This document shows positions 26,238-34,438 of a stretch of DNA of 64,000 bases, one piece after another. The stretch comes from Achromobacter deleyi (lineage in GTDB: Bacteria; Pseudomonadota; Gammaproteobacteria; Burkholderiales; Burkholderiaceae_B). Each line of letters begins with the position of its first letter. Position 1 is the first letter of the stretch. The stretch spans positions 930,001-994,000 of the forward strand of contig NZ_CP065997.1 in assembly GCF_016127315.1 (NCBI RefSeq), written 5' to 3'. Both the position numbers and the translations under genes were made by a program. The notes beneath the pieces were generated by a model, which was not told the DNA's origin, did not search any database, and worked only from the letters and a program-made list of their open reading frames with translations.

Positions 26238-28585
26238 TTGATGTCCAGTTGCGCCATGGCGGCGGCGCGTTCGAAATTGGTTTCCAGCTGGCGCTTGCCG
26301 GCGAAGTACTGGCTCGGCCAGGCCACATCACGATAGCCCACGCGGGCCGCTTCGCGCAGCGTCCAGGAGGCATCCGCCAGATGGGGACGGGCCAGCGCGC
26401 ACAGGTCGGCGCGGCCCGAGGCAATGATGCCGTTGGCGTGGTCGGCCTCGAAGATGGCGCCCACCGCGATGGTGGGGATGCCGGCCTCGTTGCGCACGCG
26501 ATCGGCGAACGGGGTCTGAAACATGCGGCCGTAGACCGGCTTTTCTTCCTTGCTGACCTGGCCCGACGAGCAGTCGATCATGTCGGCGCCGGCGGCCTTG
26601 AAGTGGCGCGCGATCTCGACGGCGTCATCGGGGGTGATGCCGCCCTCGACCCAGTCGCTGGCCGAGATCCGCACCGACATCGGCTTGTCCTCGGGCCAGA
26701 CGGCGCGCACCGCGCGGAACACTTCCAGCGGGAAGCGCAGGCGGTTTTCCAGGCTGCCGCCGTATTCGTCGTCGCGCCGGTTGGTCAGCGGCGAGATGAA
26801 GCTGGACAGCAGGTAGCCGTGGGCGCAGTGCAGTTCGAGCCAGTCGAAGCCGGCGGCCTGGGCGCGGCGGGCCGCGGCCACGAAGTTGTCGCGCACGTCG
26901 TCCATGTCGGCGCGCGTCATGGCGCGCGGCGTCTGCGACACGCCCTCGATGTACGGCAGCGCCGAAGCCGACAACAGCGGCCAGTTGCCTTCGGCCAGCG
27001 GATGGTCGATCTTCTGCCAGCCCAGCTGGGTCGAGCCCTTGCGGCCGGCATGGCCGATCTGCACGCCGATGCGGGCATCGCTGTTGCCGTGCACGAAGCC
27101 GACGATGCGGGCAAAGGCCTGCTGCTGCTCGTCGTTCCACAGGCCCGGGCATCCCGGGGTGATGCGGCCGTCGGGCGAGACGCAGGTCATTTCCACCATC
27201 ACCAGCCCGGCGCCGCCCATGGCGCGCGCGCCCAGGTGCACCAGGTGGAAGTCGCCCGGCACGCCGTCGGCGCAGGAATACATGGCCATCGGCGACACCA
27301 GGATGCGGTTCTTCAGCGTCACGCCGCGCGCCCGGTACGGCGTCAGCATCGGCAGCGCGGGCCGCTGGCCGGCCGGCGCCGGCGCGCCGGCATGTTCGGC
27401 GATCCAGCGTTCGAAGCCTTCCAGCCAGGCCGGATCACGCAGCCGCAGGTTTTCGTGCGAGATGCGCTGCGAGCGGGTCAGCAGCGAATAGGCGAATTGC
27501 TCGGGCTCGAGCTCGGCGTAGCGCGCCACGTTCTCGAACCACTCGGTGGAGTTGCGGGCGGCGTTCTGGATCTTCAGCACTTCGACGCTGCGCACTTCCT
27601 CGTAGTGCTTGAGGCCATGCTCGACGCTGCCTTCGGCGCCGCTCAGGCAGCGCGCCAGTTCGATGGCGTCTTCCAGCGCCAGCTTGGTGCCGGAGCCGAT
27701 GGAGAAGTGCGCGGTGTGCGCCGCGTCGCCCATCAGCACCACCGGCACGGCGCGCTTGCCGCGGCGGGTTTCGAGCTGGTTCCAGTGGACCCAGGTGTTG
27801 CAGATGACGCGCGGGAAGCGGATCCAGATGGCCGAGCCGCGCAGGTGCGAGGCGTTGCTGATGAGCGCGTTGCCGTCGAGCCACGGCGCGAACAGCTTTT
27901 CGCAGTAGGCGATGCCCTCTTCCTGGCTCATCTGCTCGATGCCGGCGGCCTGCCAGGTCTCTTCGGGCGTTTCGACGATGAAGGTCGACATGCCGTCTTC
28001 GTAGCGGTAGGCGTGGGCCTGGAACCAGCCGTGTTCGGTCTGGACGAAGGCGAAGGTGAAAGCGTCGAAGACCTTCTTGGTGCCGAGCCAGACGAAGCGG
28101 CAGCGGCGCTGGTCGATGTCGGGGTGGAAGGTGTCGGCGTAGCGGGTGCGGATCTGGCTGTTGATGCCGTCGGAGGCGATGACCAGGTCGGCGTCGTATT
28201 CGCGGGCGATGGCCTGGTCGTCCTGGACGAAGTTCTCGAACACCAGCTTGACGCCGACGTCTTCGCAACGCGCCTGCAGGATGTTGAGCAGCTTCTTGCG
28301 GCCGATGCCGATGAAACCATGACCGCCGCTGCGGATGCTGCGGCCCTTGAAGTGGATGTCGATGTCGTCCCAGTGGTTGAAGGCGTCACCGATGGTCTGG
28401 GCGGAAACCGGATCGGCTTCGCGCAGGTTCTGCATGGTGGCATCCGAGAACACGACGCCCCAGCCGAAGGTGTCGTAGGGCCGGTTGCGTTCGATGACGG
28501 TGACTTCGTTGGCCGGGTCTTGCAGCTTCATGAGGAGCCCGAAATACAGACCGGCGGGACCACCACCAATGCATACGATTTTCAT
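26234..28585 (-). CDS. Bifunctional aryl-CoA monooxygenase/reductase, 2-aminobenzoyl-CoA type
   Basis: 783 aa in two flavoprotein halves. Residues 1 to about 370 are an FAD monooxygenase ([44 protein letters not shown]). Residues about 400-783 are an Old Yellow Enzyme-type reductase ([43 protein letters not shown]). This fusion is the hallmark of 2-aminobenzoyl-CoA monooxygenase/reductase from Azoarcus evansii, which hydroxylates and then reduces the ring of anthraniloyl-CoA. Automatic pipelines also call it salicylyl-CoA 5-hydroxylase/oxidoreductase. It is the first gene of the operon running to ridA. Confidence 0.88.
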   Translation of the reverse strand: MKIVCIGGGPAGLYFGLLMKLQDPANEVTVIERNRPYDTFGWGVVFSDATMQNLREADPVSAQTIGDAFNHWDDIDIHFKGRSIRSGGHGFIGIGRKKLLNILQARCEDVGVKLVFENFVQDDQAIAREYDADLVIASDGINSQIRTRYADTFHPDIDQRRCRFVWLGTKKVFDAFTFAFVQTEHGWFQAHAYRYEDGMSTFIVETPEETWQAAGIEQMSQEEGIAYCEKLFAPWLDGNALISNASHLRGSAIWIRFPRVICNTWVHWNQLETRRGKRAVPVVLMGDAAHTAHFSIGSGTKLALEDAIELARCLSGAEGSVEHGLKHYEEVRSVEVLKIQNAARNSTEWFENVARYAELEPEQFAYSLLTRSQRISHENLRLRDPAWLEGFERWIAEHAGAPAPAGQRPALPMLTPYRARGVTLKNRILVSPMAMYSCADGVPGDFHLVHLGARAMGGAGLVMVEMTCVSPDGRITPGCPGLWNDEQQQAFARIVGFVHGNSDARIGVQIGHAGRKGSTQLGWQKIDHPLAEGNWPLLSASALPYIEGVSQTPRAMTRADMDDVRDNFVAAARRAQAAGFDWLELHCAHGYLLSSFISPLTNRRDDEYGGSLENRLRFPLEVFRAVRAVWPEDKPMSVRISASDWVEGGITPDDAVEIARHFKAAGADMIDCSSGQVSKEEKPVYGRMFQTPFADRVRNEAGIPTIAVGAIFEADHANGIIASGRADLCALARPHLADASWTLREAARVGYRDVAWPSQYFAGKRQLETNFERAAAMAQLDIK

Positions 28586-28649
28586 TGCCGTAACGCTCCA
28601 TGAAGTGCGGCCCGGACGCGGGGTGGGTCGCTGCTATTTTTAGGCCTTG

Positions 28650-28669
28650 ATAGTTTAGGCTTGAAATAT
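28650..28669 (-). promoter_or_regulatory. Quasi-palindromic operator candidate of the aryl-CoA operon
   Basis: ATAGTTTAGGCTTGAAATAT lies 65 bp upstream of the first gene. It differs at only 3 of 20 positions from 41517-41536 in the marR-liv gap and matches its own reverse complement at 14 of 20 positions. On the coding strand it contains TAAACT, a possible -10 box. It is proposed as a MarR site. Confidence 0.6.
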
Positions 28670-28793
28670 ATACCTGGATGGGGAGGATCGCAAATGGGGG
28701 AAACGTGGGGGTTCTGATTCTGGGGACGGGCTTAGGGTGGCGGGTGCGAGTTCCATGGCGGGAGGCGCATTTTCTGGCGTCGCGGTGTTGAGC

Positions 28794-28973
28794 TTCGTAG
28801 GTCGCCCCTCGGGCAGGCGGACCCGGTGGCGGGCGCCCACGATTGCGGTCCGGAGCGTTCGCTCCGGACTGCCCCTGCCTCATCCTCGTTGCCGCCTTGC
28901 GGCGGCTGCCTTCGGATTCCGTCGGGCGCATCGAGGTTGCCCGCCACCGGGTCCGCCTGCCCGAGGGGCTACG
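28794..28973 (+). repeat. Large branched palindrome, copy 4
   Basis: Outer arms start CGCCCCTCGGGCAGGCGG (28803 onward) and pair with the mirror sequence ending near 28971. The interior carries the GTCCGGAGCG/CGCTCCGGAC hairpin and the GCCGCC/GGCGGC hairpin. It is the reverse-orientation relative of 2941-3120. Where the two copies differ in the arm (GGTCGGG versus GGGCAGG), the partner arm has changed to match. Confidence 0.85.
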
Positions 28974-29031
28974 GATTTCGAGGCTTGTCGCGCTGCTAGA
29001 TCTGTGTGCAGGGCATGGAACCTGCGGGGCT

Positions 29032-29065
29032 GCCCATCGCGACCGCGCGGGCGGTCACGATGGGC
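29032..29065 (-). repeat. GC hairpin repeat, reversed copy
   Basis: Arms GCCCATCGCGACCGC and GCGGTCACGATGGGC (15 bp, one mismatch) enclose GCGG. Read on the minus strand, the core is GACCGCCCGCGCGGTC, a variant of the GGCCGCCCGCGCGGCC core found elsewhere in the window. Confidence 0.65.
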
Positions 29066-29139
29066 GTCTGGGCAGTTGAAAGTGGGGCGGGTGCGCTGCG
29101 CGCGGATGGGGATCGGGTTTCTGTTGTTTCTCCACGTTT

Positions 29140-29260
29140 GGGGGAGGGGCGGTGGTGGTCGGCGCGGCGGAAAGCGGGTTGCGCGTGACGAGTCGCTTGC
29201 GCCGACCACAAACAGTCTTGGTGCGGGCAGGCGTTCAATGGCAAAGGGTTTGGGTGCAGG
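29140..29260 (-). repeat. Third repeat module, copy 2 (GTGGTCGGCGC inverted repeat)
   Basis: Inverted repeat GTGGTCGGCGC (29155-29165) and GCGCCGACCAC (29199-29209). Read on the minus strand it aligns along its full length with 2812-2925, including the CTGTTTGTGG lead-in and the CACCGCCCCTCCCCC tail. Its lead-in merges into the 34-bp tandem repeats. Confidence 0.75.
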
Positions 29261-29392
29261 TGTGCCTTGGTGGCAATGCGTCGCGGAGCGGGCATGTCTT
29301 CAATGGCAAGCGAGTCGCGGTGCTGGCATGCCTTCAATAGCAAATGCGTCGCGACGCTGGCACGCTTGCAATGAAAAACCATGCGAAGTGCC
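29225..29392 (+). repeat. Degenerate 34-bp tandem repeat, about five units
   Basis: Units begin at about 29225, 29259, 29291, 29325 and 29359; four are 34 bp and the second about 32 bp. The best-conserved parts are GGCATGYCTTCAAT and GCAA followed by GCGTCGCG. Units at 29291 and 29325 are the most alike; the outer ones are worn. There are no spacers between units. One related single unit lies at about 2808-2840, inside the first repeat island. Confidence 0.7.
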
Positions 29393-29469
29393 AGCAAACC
29401 TTCCAAAGAAAATAATCTCGCCGCCGCCATACGCGATAGCGTCATCACCAATCGCAAGACATCGCGTAA

Positions 29470-29504
29470 GCCTCAAAAGGCCGCCCGCGCGGCCGGCTTG
29501 AGGC
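29470..29504 (+). repeat. GC hairpin repeat
   Basis: Arm GCCTCAAAA and partner CTTGAGGC around the core GGCCGCCCGCGCGGCC. It is preceded by CGCAAGACATCGCGTAA and followed by GGGCCCCGC, as in the other full copies. Confidence 0.75.
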
Positions 29505-29576
29505 GGGCCCCGCCCCAACATTCTTCACATGCGCGCAGCGGCATCCTCAATCGCAAGACGCTGCGGATGCCCCCGA

Positions 29577-29592
29577 GGCCGCCCGCGCGGCC
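29577..29592 (+). repeat. GC hairpin repeat, worn copy
   Basis: The core GGCCGCCCGCGCGGCC is intact and is preceded by CAATCGCAAGACGCTGCGG as in other copies. The outer arms (CCCCGA and GAGGAA) no longer pair well. Confidence 0.6.
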
Positions 29593-29662
29593 GAGGAAGG
29601 GCGACCATCGCAAGATCTTCCAATCCACGCCAGCCCAACATAAGAACGCCAGCACCGTCACC

Positions 29663-30008
29663 CACACGCGAGAGCGCCATCGCTCAGACGCAAGACACCG
29701 CGTAAGTCCTAAAAGGCCGCCCGCGCGGCCTTTTAGGACGGGCCCCGCAAATCTCTCCCCCCAGCCTTGACGTTGCATCAGCATGCCAAGCACACCACCC
29801 GCCCCAGAGACCGGCAGTAAGTCTCATCGCGAGCGCGTGGCGGGGTCGGTGGGGGATGGCGGGGCGTGTAGATGCGCCCGAGGGAATCTGAAGGAACAGC
29901 CGAAGGCTGTGACGAAGATGACGAAGGGGAAGTCCGGAGCGAACGCTCCGGACCGCAATCGTAGCCCCGCCATCCCCCACCGACCCCGCCACGCGCGCCT
30001 TAAGAACC
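29663..30008 (+). repeat. Composite repeat, copy 5
   Basis: A 346-bp unit, the inverted near-twin of 2456-2800. It holds the short hairpin 29706-29739 (GTCCTAAAA pairing with TTTTAGGAC, terminator-like), a spacer, then the large palindrome 29833-29996 with perfectly paired ~33-bp arms. It ends 39 bp before the stop of the GGDEF/EAL gene and could terminate or stabilise that transcript, since the gene is read toward it. The rest of the 28586-30046 gap contains no gene I can support. Confidence 0.88.
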
Positions 30009-30046
30009 CACGTCACCGCAGAAGCAGCAATCAAGCAAGCCCCCGC

Positions 30047-32635
30047 TCACCCCCGCGCCCGCAACCAATCCTCCAAATCATTAGCCGGCAACGGAGGCGA
30101 AAACAAAAACCCCTGCCCCGCCGCACACCCCTGCTCGATCAAGAACCGCCGCTGCTCCTCATTCTCGATCCCCTCGGCCACCACCGGCAGGCTGAGACTC
30201 TCCCCGATGCGGATCACGGCGCTGGTCAGGGCCCGCGCCGCGTCGTCGTTCTCCAGGCCCTGGACGAAACTGCGGTCCAGCTTCAGTTCGTCCACGATCA
30301 GACGGCGCAAGTGGCCCAGGCTCGAATAGCCCGTGCCGAAATCGTCCATCGACAGGCGCACGCCCAGGCGGTGCAGTTCCGCGATCGTGCGCAGCGTGCC
30401 CGCCGTGGCGTCCAGCACCACGCCTTCCGTGATCTCCAGCATCAGGTCCGACGCCGCCAGCCCGAACTCGGCCAGCGTCGCGGCGATCATGCGCGGCAGG
30501 TTCAGGTTGTGGAAATTGGTGGCCGACAGGTTCACCGACACCGACGGCACGCGCAGGCCGTTGTTGCGCCAGATGGAGAGCTGCGAGCAGGCCTCGCGCA
30601 CCGCCCAGTCGCCCAGGTCGCCGATCAGGCCGCATTCCTCGGCCAGCGGCACGAAGCGCGCCGGCGAGATGTCGCCCAGCGTCGGGTGGCGCCAGCGGGC
30701 CAGCGCCTCGACGCCGTACAGGCTGCCGTTCTTCAGGCCCACCTGCGGCTGGTAGTGCAGCCGCAACGCGCGACCTTCCAGCGCGTCGCGCAGCGCCGCC
30801 TCCAGCGCCAGGCGTTCCTGCGCCTGGCGGTTCATCTCGGCACTGAAGAACGAGATGCGGTTGCGGCCCGCCGTCTTGGCCTGGTACATGGCCATGTCGG
30901 CATGGCGCAGCAGCGTGTCCATGTCGCGGCCGTTCTCGGGGAACACGCTGATGCCGATGCTCACCGACGGATTGAGCGTGATGCCGCCCACCACGAACGG
31001 CTGCGCCAGCGACACCAGGATGTGCTCGGCGGCGGCGGTCAGGCGGCCATGCTCGAAATCGGGCATCAGCATCACGAACTCGTCGCCCGACAGGCGGCCG
31101 ACGATGTCGGTGGCGCGCGCCAGGCGCCGCAGGCGCTGGGCGATGTCGCGCAGCAGCGCGTCGCCGATGGGGTGGCCGAGCGTGTCGTTGACCTGCTTGA
31201 AGCGGTCCAGGTCCAGGAACAGCACCGCCACGCGCTTGCGCTCGGGCTCGGCGCGGGCGATGGCCTGCTCGGCCTGGGCCAGCAGCAGGTTGCGGTTCGG
31301 CAGGCCGGTCAGCTCGTCGTAGAACGCCAGCTGGCGGATGCGGGCGCGGGCCTCTTCGCGTTCCAGCGCCAGCGCGCACAGGTACACGCAGACGTCCACC
31401 AGGCGGTGGTGGAAGTCATCCGGCAGGCGGCGTTCGCGGAAATAGAAGCCAAAGGTGCCGATGACGCGGCCGTCGCTCGACTTGATCGGCGAGGACCAGC
31501 AGGCCTTGATATCGTCCGGCAGCGGCAGATGGCGGTAGTCATCCCACAGCGGATCGGTGGCGATGTCGGGCACGATCACCGGCCGCCCGAGGAAAGCCGC
31601 AGTGCCGCAGGCGCCCACCTGCGGGCCGATGGCCATGCCGTCCAATGCTTCGTTATAGGCCGGCGGCATGCTCGGCGAAGCCAGCGTCCGCAGCTTGCCG
31701 GCCTCGTCCACCCGCAGCACCGTGGCCGCGACCTCGGGCGCCAGGCGCTCGACCTCGCGGCACACCATGTTCATCACTTCCACCACCGAGGCCTCGTTGA
31801 CCATGGCCTGCAGCACGCGGCGCTGCAGCACCTCGTGCACCTTGGTGGGGGTGATGTCGGTCAGCACGTCGACGATGTTGACCAGCGAACCGCGCTCGTC
31901 GAACACCGAGTTGGCCATGACCGACACCCACAGCGGCTTGCCGCTGCGGTCGTAGACCAGCACGTCCTTGTGATAGCCCTCGCGGCAGGCGATGCGGCGG
32001 TCCAGCTCCTCGCGGGTGCCGCCGTCGTGGCGGGTGCCGGCCAGCAGCTCGCCCAGTTCCTGCTCCAGCGCGTCGGCGCGCGAGAAGCCCAGCATGCGCT
32101 GGAAGCCGTCGTTGACGTAGACGATGCGGCCGTCGCGGCCGGACACGGCCACGGCGTTGCCGGTTTCGTTGATGCCCAGCAGCAGCAGGCGGACTTCCTC
32201 CTGGCGCTCGGCGTCGGCGATCGACTTGCGCGAGATCACCGCGATGCGGCGCACTTCGCCGCTTTCGTCGCGCATCGGCAGGTAGGTCGCCTCGATCCAC
32301 AGCGACGCGCCGCCCTGCTTGCGGTAGCGGCAGGTGCCGGAAAAGACCTCGCCGCGGCGCAGCCGCGCCCAGATATTCTCGGCGCTGGCGATGCCCTTGC
32401 CTTCGTCCATGCTGTCGCACAGCAGGTCGTGGCGCAGCCCGGCGATGTCGGCGCGGGCATAACCCAGCGCGGCCAGGAAGTTGTCGTTGGCGTTGATGAG
32501 AGCGCCGGCGGCATCGAAATCGAACAGCAGCAGTGCCCGGTCCATCGACGCCAGATAGTTGCTCACCTGCCACGCGGCGCCCTGCGGGGCCGCGCTCGAA
32601 CCGCCTGGATGAGAATCAAGCATAAGGGGCTCCAT
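30047..32635 (-). CDS. PAS-PAS-GAF-GGDEF-EAL cyclic-di-GMP protein, likely phosphodiesterase
   Basis: 862 aa, cytoplasmic, no membrane segments. Two PAS domains (about 25-150 and 155-275), a GAF domain (about 290-440), GGDEF (about 445-600) and EAL (about 615-860). This is the architecture of DosP-type proteins. The GGDEF signature reads SGDEF, so cyclase activity is doubtful though GTP binding may persist. The EAL domain keeps EALARW, NLSATNF, LEITEG, DDFGTGYSSL, KLDRSF and AEGIEN, the residues needed for c-di-GMP hydrolysis. It starts 29 bp after siaD, so a c-di-GMP breakdown enzyme appears to be co-transcribed with a synthesis module. Confidence 0.9.
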   Translation of the reverse strand: MEPLMLDSHPGGSSAAPQGAAWQVSNYLASMDRALLLFDFDAAGALINANDNFLAALGYARADIAGLRHDLLCDSMDEGKGIASAENIWARLRRGEVFSGTCRYRKQGGASLWIEATYLPMRDESGEVRRIAVISRKSIADAERQEEVRLLLLGINETGNAVAVSGRDGRIVYVNDGFQRMLGFSRADALEQELGELLAGTRHDGGTREELDRRIACREGYHKDVLVYDRSGKPLWVSVMANSVFDERGSLVNIVDVLTDITPTKVHEVLQRRVLQAMVNEASVVEVMNMVCREVERLAPEVAATVLRVDEAGKLRTLASPSMPPAYNEALDGMAIGPQVGACGTAAFLGRPVIVPDIATDPLWDDYRHLPLPDDIKACWSSPIKSSDGRVIGTFGFYFRERRLPDDFHHRLVDVCVYLCALALEREEARARIRQLAFYDELTGLPNRNLLLAQAEQAIARAEPERKRVAVLFLDLDRFKQVNDTLGHPIGDALLRDIAQRLRRLARATDIVGRLSGDEFVMLMPDFEHGRLTAAAEHILVSLAQPFVVGGITLNPSVSIGISVFPENGRDMDTLLRHADMAMYQAKTAGRNRISFFSAEMNRQAQERLALEAALRDALEGRALRLHYQPQVGLKNGSLYGVEALARWRHPTLGDISPARFVPLAEECGLIGDLGDWAVREACSQLSIWRNNGLRVPSVSVNLSATNFHNLNLPRMIAATLAEFGLAASDLMLEITEGVVLDATAGTLRTIAELHRLGVRLSMDDFGTGYSSLGHLRRLIVDELKLDRSFVQGLENDDAARALTSAVIRIGESLSLPVVAEGIENEEQRRFLIEQGCAAGQGFLFSPPLPANDLEDWLRARG

Positions 32636-32664
32636 ACCGGAAGAACAACGGTTCCGGGTTCATT

Positions 32665-33462
32665 TCAGGGCCGGGGGAAGCCAAGTGCGACGCGGTCGCG
32701 TCCGTCCTGTTTGGCCAGGTACAACGCCTGGTCCGCCCGGCTGAGCGTTTCTGAAAAGGTTTCTCCGAGCTGGTGACAGGCCATGCCGATACTGACGGTC
32801 AGGCGCAACACATCGGCGCCGACATCAATGGCCAGGCCGCGCACCGCGCCGACCAGCCGGTCCATCACGCCCTGCGCCGTTTCCGGCGGGGTCGCGGGCA
32901 GCAGCACCAGGAATTCCTCGCCGCCCCAGCGGCCGCACAGGTCGTATTCGCGCACGCTGCGGCGCATGGCGCCGGCCAGCTCGACCAGGGCGCGGTCGCC
33001 GATCTCGTGGCCGTAGCGGTCGTTGACGGACTTGAAATGGTCGACGTCGAGCATGGCCACCACGAAAGCCTGGCCGCCGCGGGCGGCGCGCTGGACTTCC
33101 TGCTTGATCATTTCCATCAGGGCGCGGCGGTTGAGCAGGCCCGTCAGGGGATCGCGGCGCGAGGTTTCCTCCAGCGTGGCGTTCAGGTCGCGCATCATGC
33201 TCTGGTAGTGGTCGGAGATGCGCGCGATGCGCGCCAGCCGCCGCAACTGCCGGTCGAACTGCTCGCACAGGCCCATTTCGCGCTGGTGCGCCATGGTCTG
33301 GTAGGCATCCGACAAGTGCGTGACGCGTTCGATCCGCGCCATCTGTTCCGCGGTGTGCCGCCACAGGTCCTGCAACGCCTCGCGCAACGGGTGCCCGGCA
33401 TACGCCGGATCCGCCAGCAAGCCGGCGATGCGGTCATCCAGCTCGGCGTTGCCGGCCTTCAT
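32665..33462 (-). CDS. siaD: Diguanylate cyclase SiaD
   Basis: 265 aa, close to the Pseudomonas SiaD length. The ATG at 33462 overlaps the siaC stop (ATGA), which rules out a longer upstream frame. The N-terminal ~95 residues are helical (probable coiled coil and SiaC-binding part). The GGDEF domain has an active GGEEF signature and the inhibitory site RxxD (REYD) five residues before it. In Pseudomonas, SiaC binding activates SiaD to make c-di-GMP and trigger aggregation. The same logic is expected here from operon and motif conservation. Confidence 0.92.
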   Translation of the reverse strand: MKAGNAELDDRIAGLLADPAYAGHPLREALQDLWRHTAEQMARIERVTHLSDAYQTMAHQREMGLCEQFDRQLRRLARIARISDHYQSMMRDLNATLEETSRRDPLTGLLNRRALMEMIKQEVQRAARGGQAFVVAMLDVDHFKSVNDRYGHEIGDRALVELAGAMRRSVREYDLCGRWGGEEFLVLLPATPPETAQGVMDRLVGAVRGLAIDVGADVLRLTVSIGMACHQLGETFSETLSRADQALYLAKQDGRDRVALGFPRP

Positions 33463-33836
33463 TGGCGGCCGACGACGGAGAACGGGAAGGTGCAGTCTTC
33501 CTTGAATTCCTCGGCCAGCTCGCCGACGCGCTCGTTGCGCATGTCGTAGAACCAGGTGACGCTGACGCTGCGGCCTTTGCCGTGGGCGGCCTCCAGCACA
33601 TCGAAGATGTCCATGACGGACTTGATGCTGCTGGTGTTCAGGTACAGCAGTTCGAGTTCCAGGTTCAGCGGCGCAGCGCTGCTGAGCAGGTAGGCCTCGA
33701 CCCACTCGATCACCGGGCCGAACAGCTCGAACGAATTCTCGGGGTAGGAGTCGCCGCGCATCGCCAGCACGCCGGCGGCGGCGTCCGCGGTGATGGCGGG
33801 CGTGGACTGGGTCCCCGCGATATTCAGGTCTTTCAT
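33459..33836 (-). CDS. siaC: SiaC-family phosphoprotein (DUF1987)
   Basis: 125 aa. The segment LYLNTSSIKSVMDIFD contains Thr68, the residue phosphorylated by SiaB and dephosphorylated by SiaA in Pseudomonas aeruginosa, at the same residue number. Unphosphorylated SiaC activates SiaD. It is placed between siaB and siaD, with ATGA overlap to siaD. Confidence 0.93.
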   Translation of the reverse strand: MKDLNIAGTQSTPAITADAAAGVLAMRGDSYPENSFELFGPVIEWVEAYLLSSAAPLNLELELLYLNTSSIKSVMDIFDVLEAAHGKGRSVSVTWFYDMRNERVGELAEEFKEDCTFPFSVVGRQ

Positions 33837-33875
33837 CAGTAACTCCGAAAAGGGTCTAAGGCTCAGGGGCGGCGG

Positions 33876-34415
33876 TCAGATCACGACGCTCAGGCTGAAG
33901 AACGCCTGGCCCTCGCCCGCGGCGGGCGTCAGGCTGGCCTCCAGCGGCGCGCCGGCCCGGCGCGCGATATCGATCAGGCCCAGGCCGGCGCCCGAGGCCA
34001 CGCCGGGGGTGCGCGGCTTGTGCAGCTGGGTCTTGTATTCCGCCTTCAGGGCGGCCTTGTCCAGCGCGGCCAGCTGCTGGATGCGGGCCACCAGGCTGCG
34101 GCCATCCTCGGCCTTGACCAGGTTGCCGGCCGACACCACGTAGCGGCTCTCGTCGCGGCGCCCGATGACCACGGTGGCGGCGGCGTCCGTGTCGCCGTTC
34201 TGCGCGGCGTATTGGCGGATGTTCTGGATCATCTCGATGTAGACCGAGAACACGTCCATGGCCTCCGCCGGCCGGGCATGCTCGGCATTCAGGTAATTCT
34301 TCAGCGCATTGCCGATTTCCTCGATCAGGCTGCGGGAGATCGGCCCGTTGAAGCACAACAGCGTGCGATTCTGGTCGAACCGCTCGCCCAATGCGTAGAG
34401 ATCGGAGGCATTCAT
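33876..34415 (-). CDS. siaB: SiaB-family protein kinase
   Basis: 179 aa of the SiaB / DUF6272 family, a GHKL-like fold that phosphorylates SiaC. ENIRQYA-type helix (IEMIQNIRQYAAQNGD) provides the Asn of the N-box, and GVASGAGLGLIDIARRAG is the glycine-rich ATP lid. Start ATG at 34415; siaA ends 23 bp upstream. It is the antagonist of SiaA within the partner-switch. Confidence 0.9.
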   Translation of the reverse strand: MNASDLYALGERFDQNRTLLCFNGPISRSLIEEIGNALKNYLNAEHARPAEAMDVFSVYIEMIQNIRQYAAQNGDTDAAATVVIGRRDESRYVVSAGNLVKAEDGRSLVARIQQLAALDKAALKAEYKTQLHKPRTPGVASGAGLGLIDIARRAGAPLEASLTPAAGEGQAFFSLSVVI

Positions 34416-34438
34416 GGGAGTTACCGCCCTGATAACGA

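Noticed and set aside
26249..28603. 784-residue open frame antisense to the monooxygenase/reductase gene
   Set aside because: Same compositional shadow; the minus-strand protein has clear FAD and OYE motifs.
29225..29392. Possible CRISPR array
   Set aside because: Units abut without spacers, vary among themselves, and no cas gene is near.
28737..29501. 254-residue plus-strand frame across the repeat island
   Set aside because: It runs through two palindromes and the tandem array, and its peptide is simply the repeats translated. No ribosome site or recognisable domain.
28586..30046. Insertion sequence or phage remnant at the repeat island
   Set aside because: No transposase or integrase fragment, no terminal repeats with target duplication that I could see.
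32665..33705. 346-residue version of SiaD
   Set aside because: The first 81 residues are siaC read in another frame; the ATGA overlap at 33459-33462 gives the true start.
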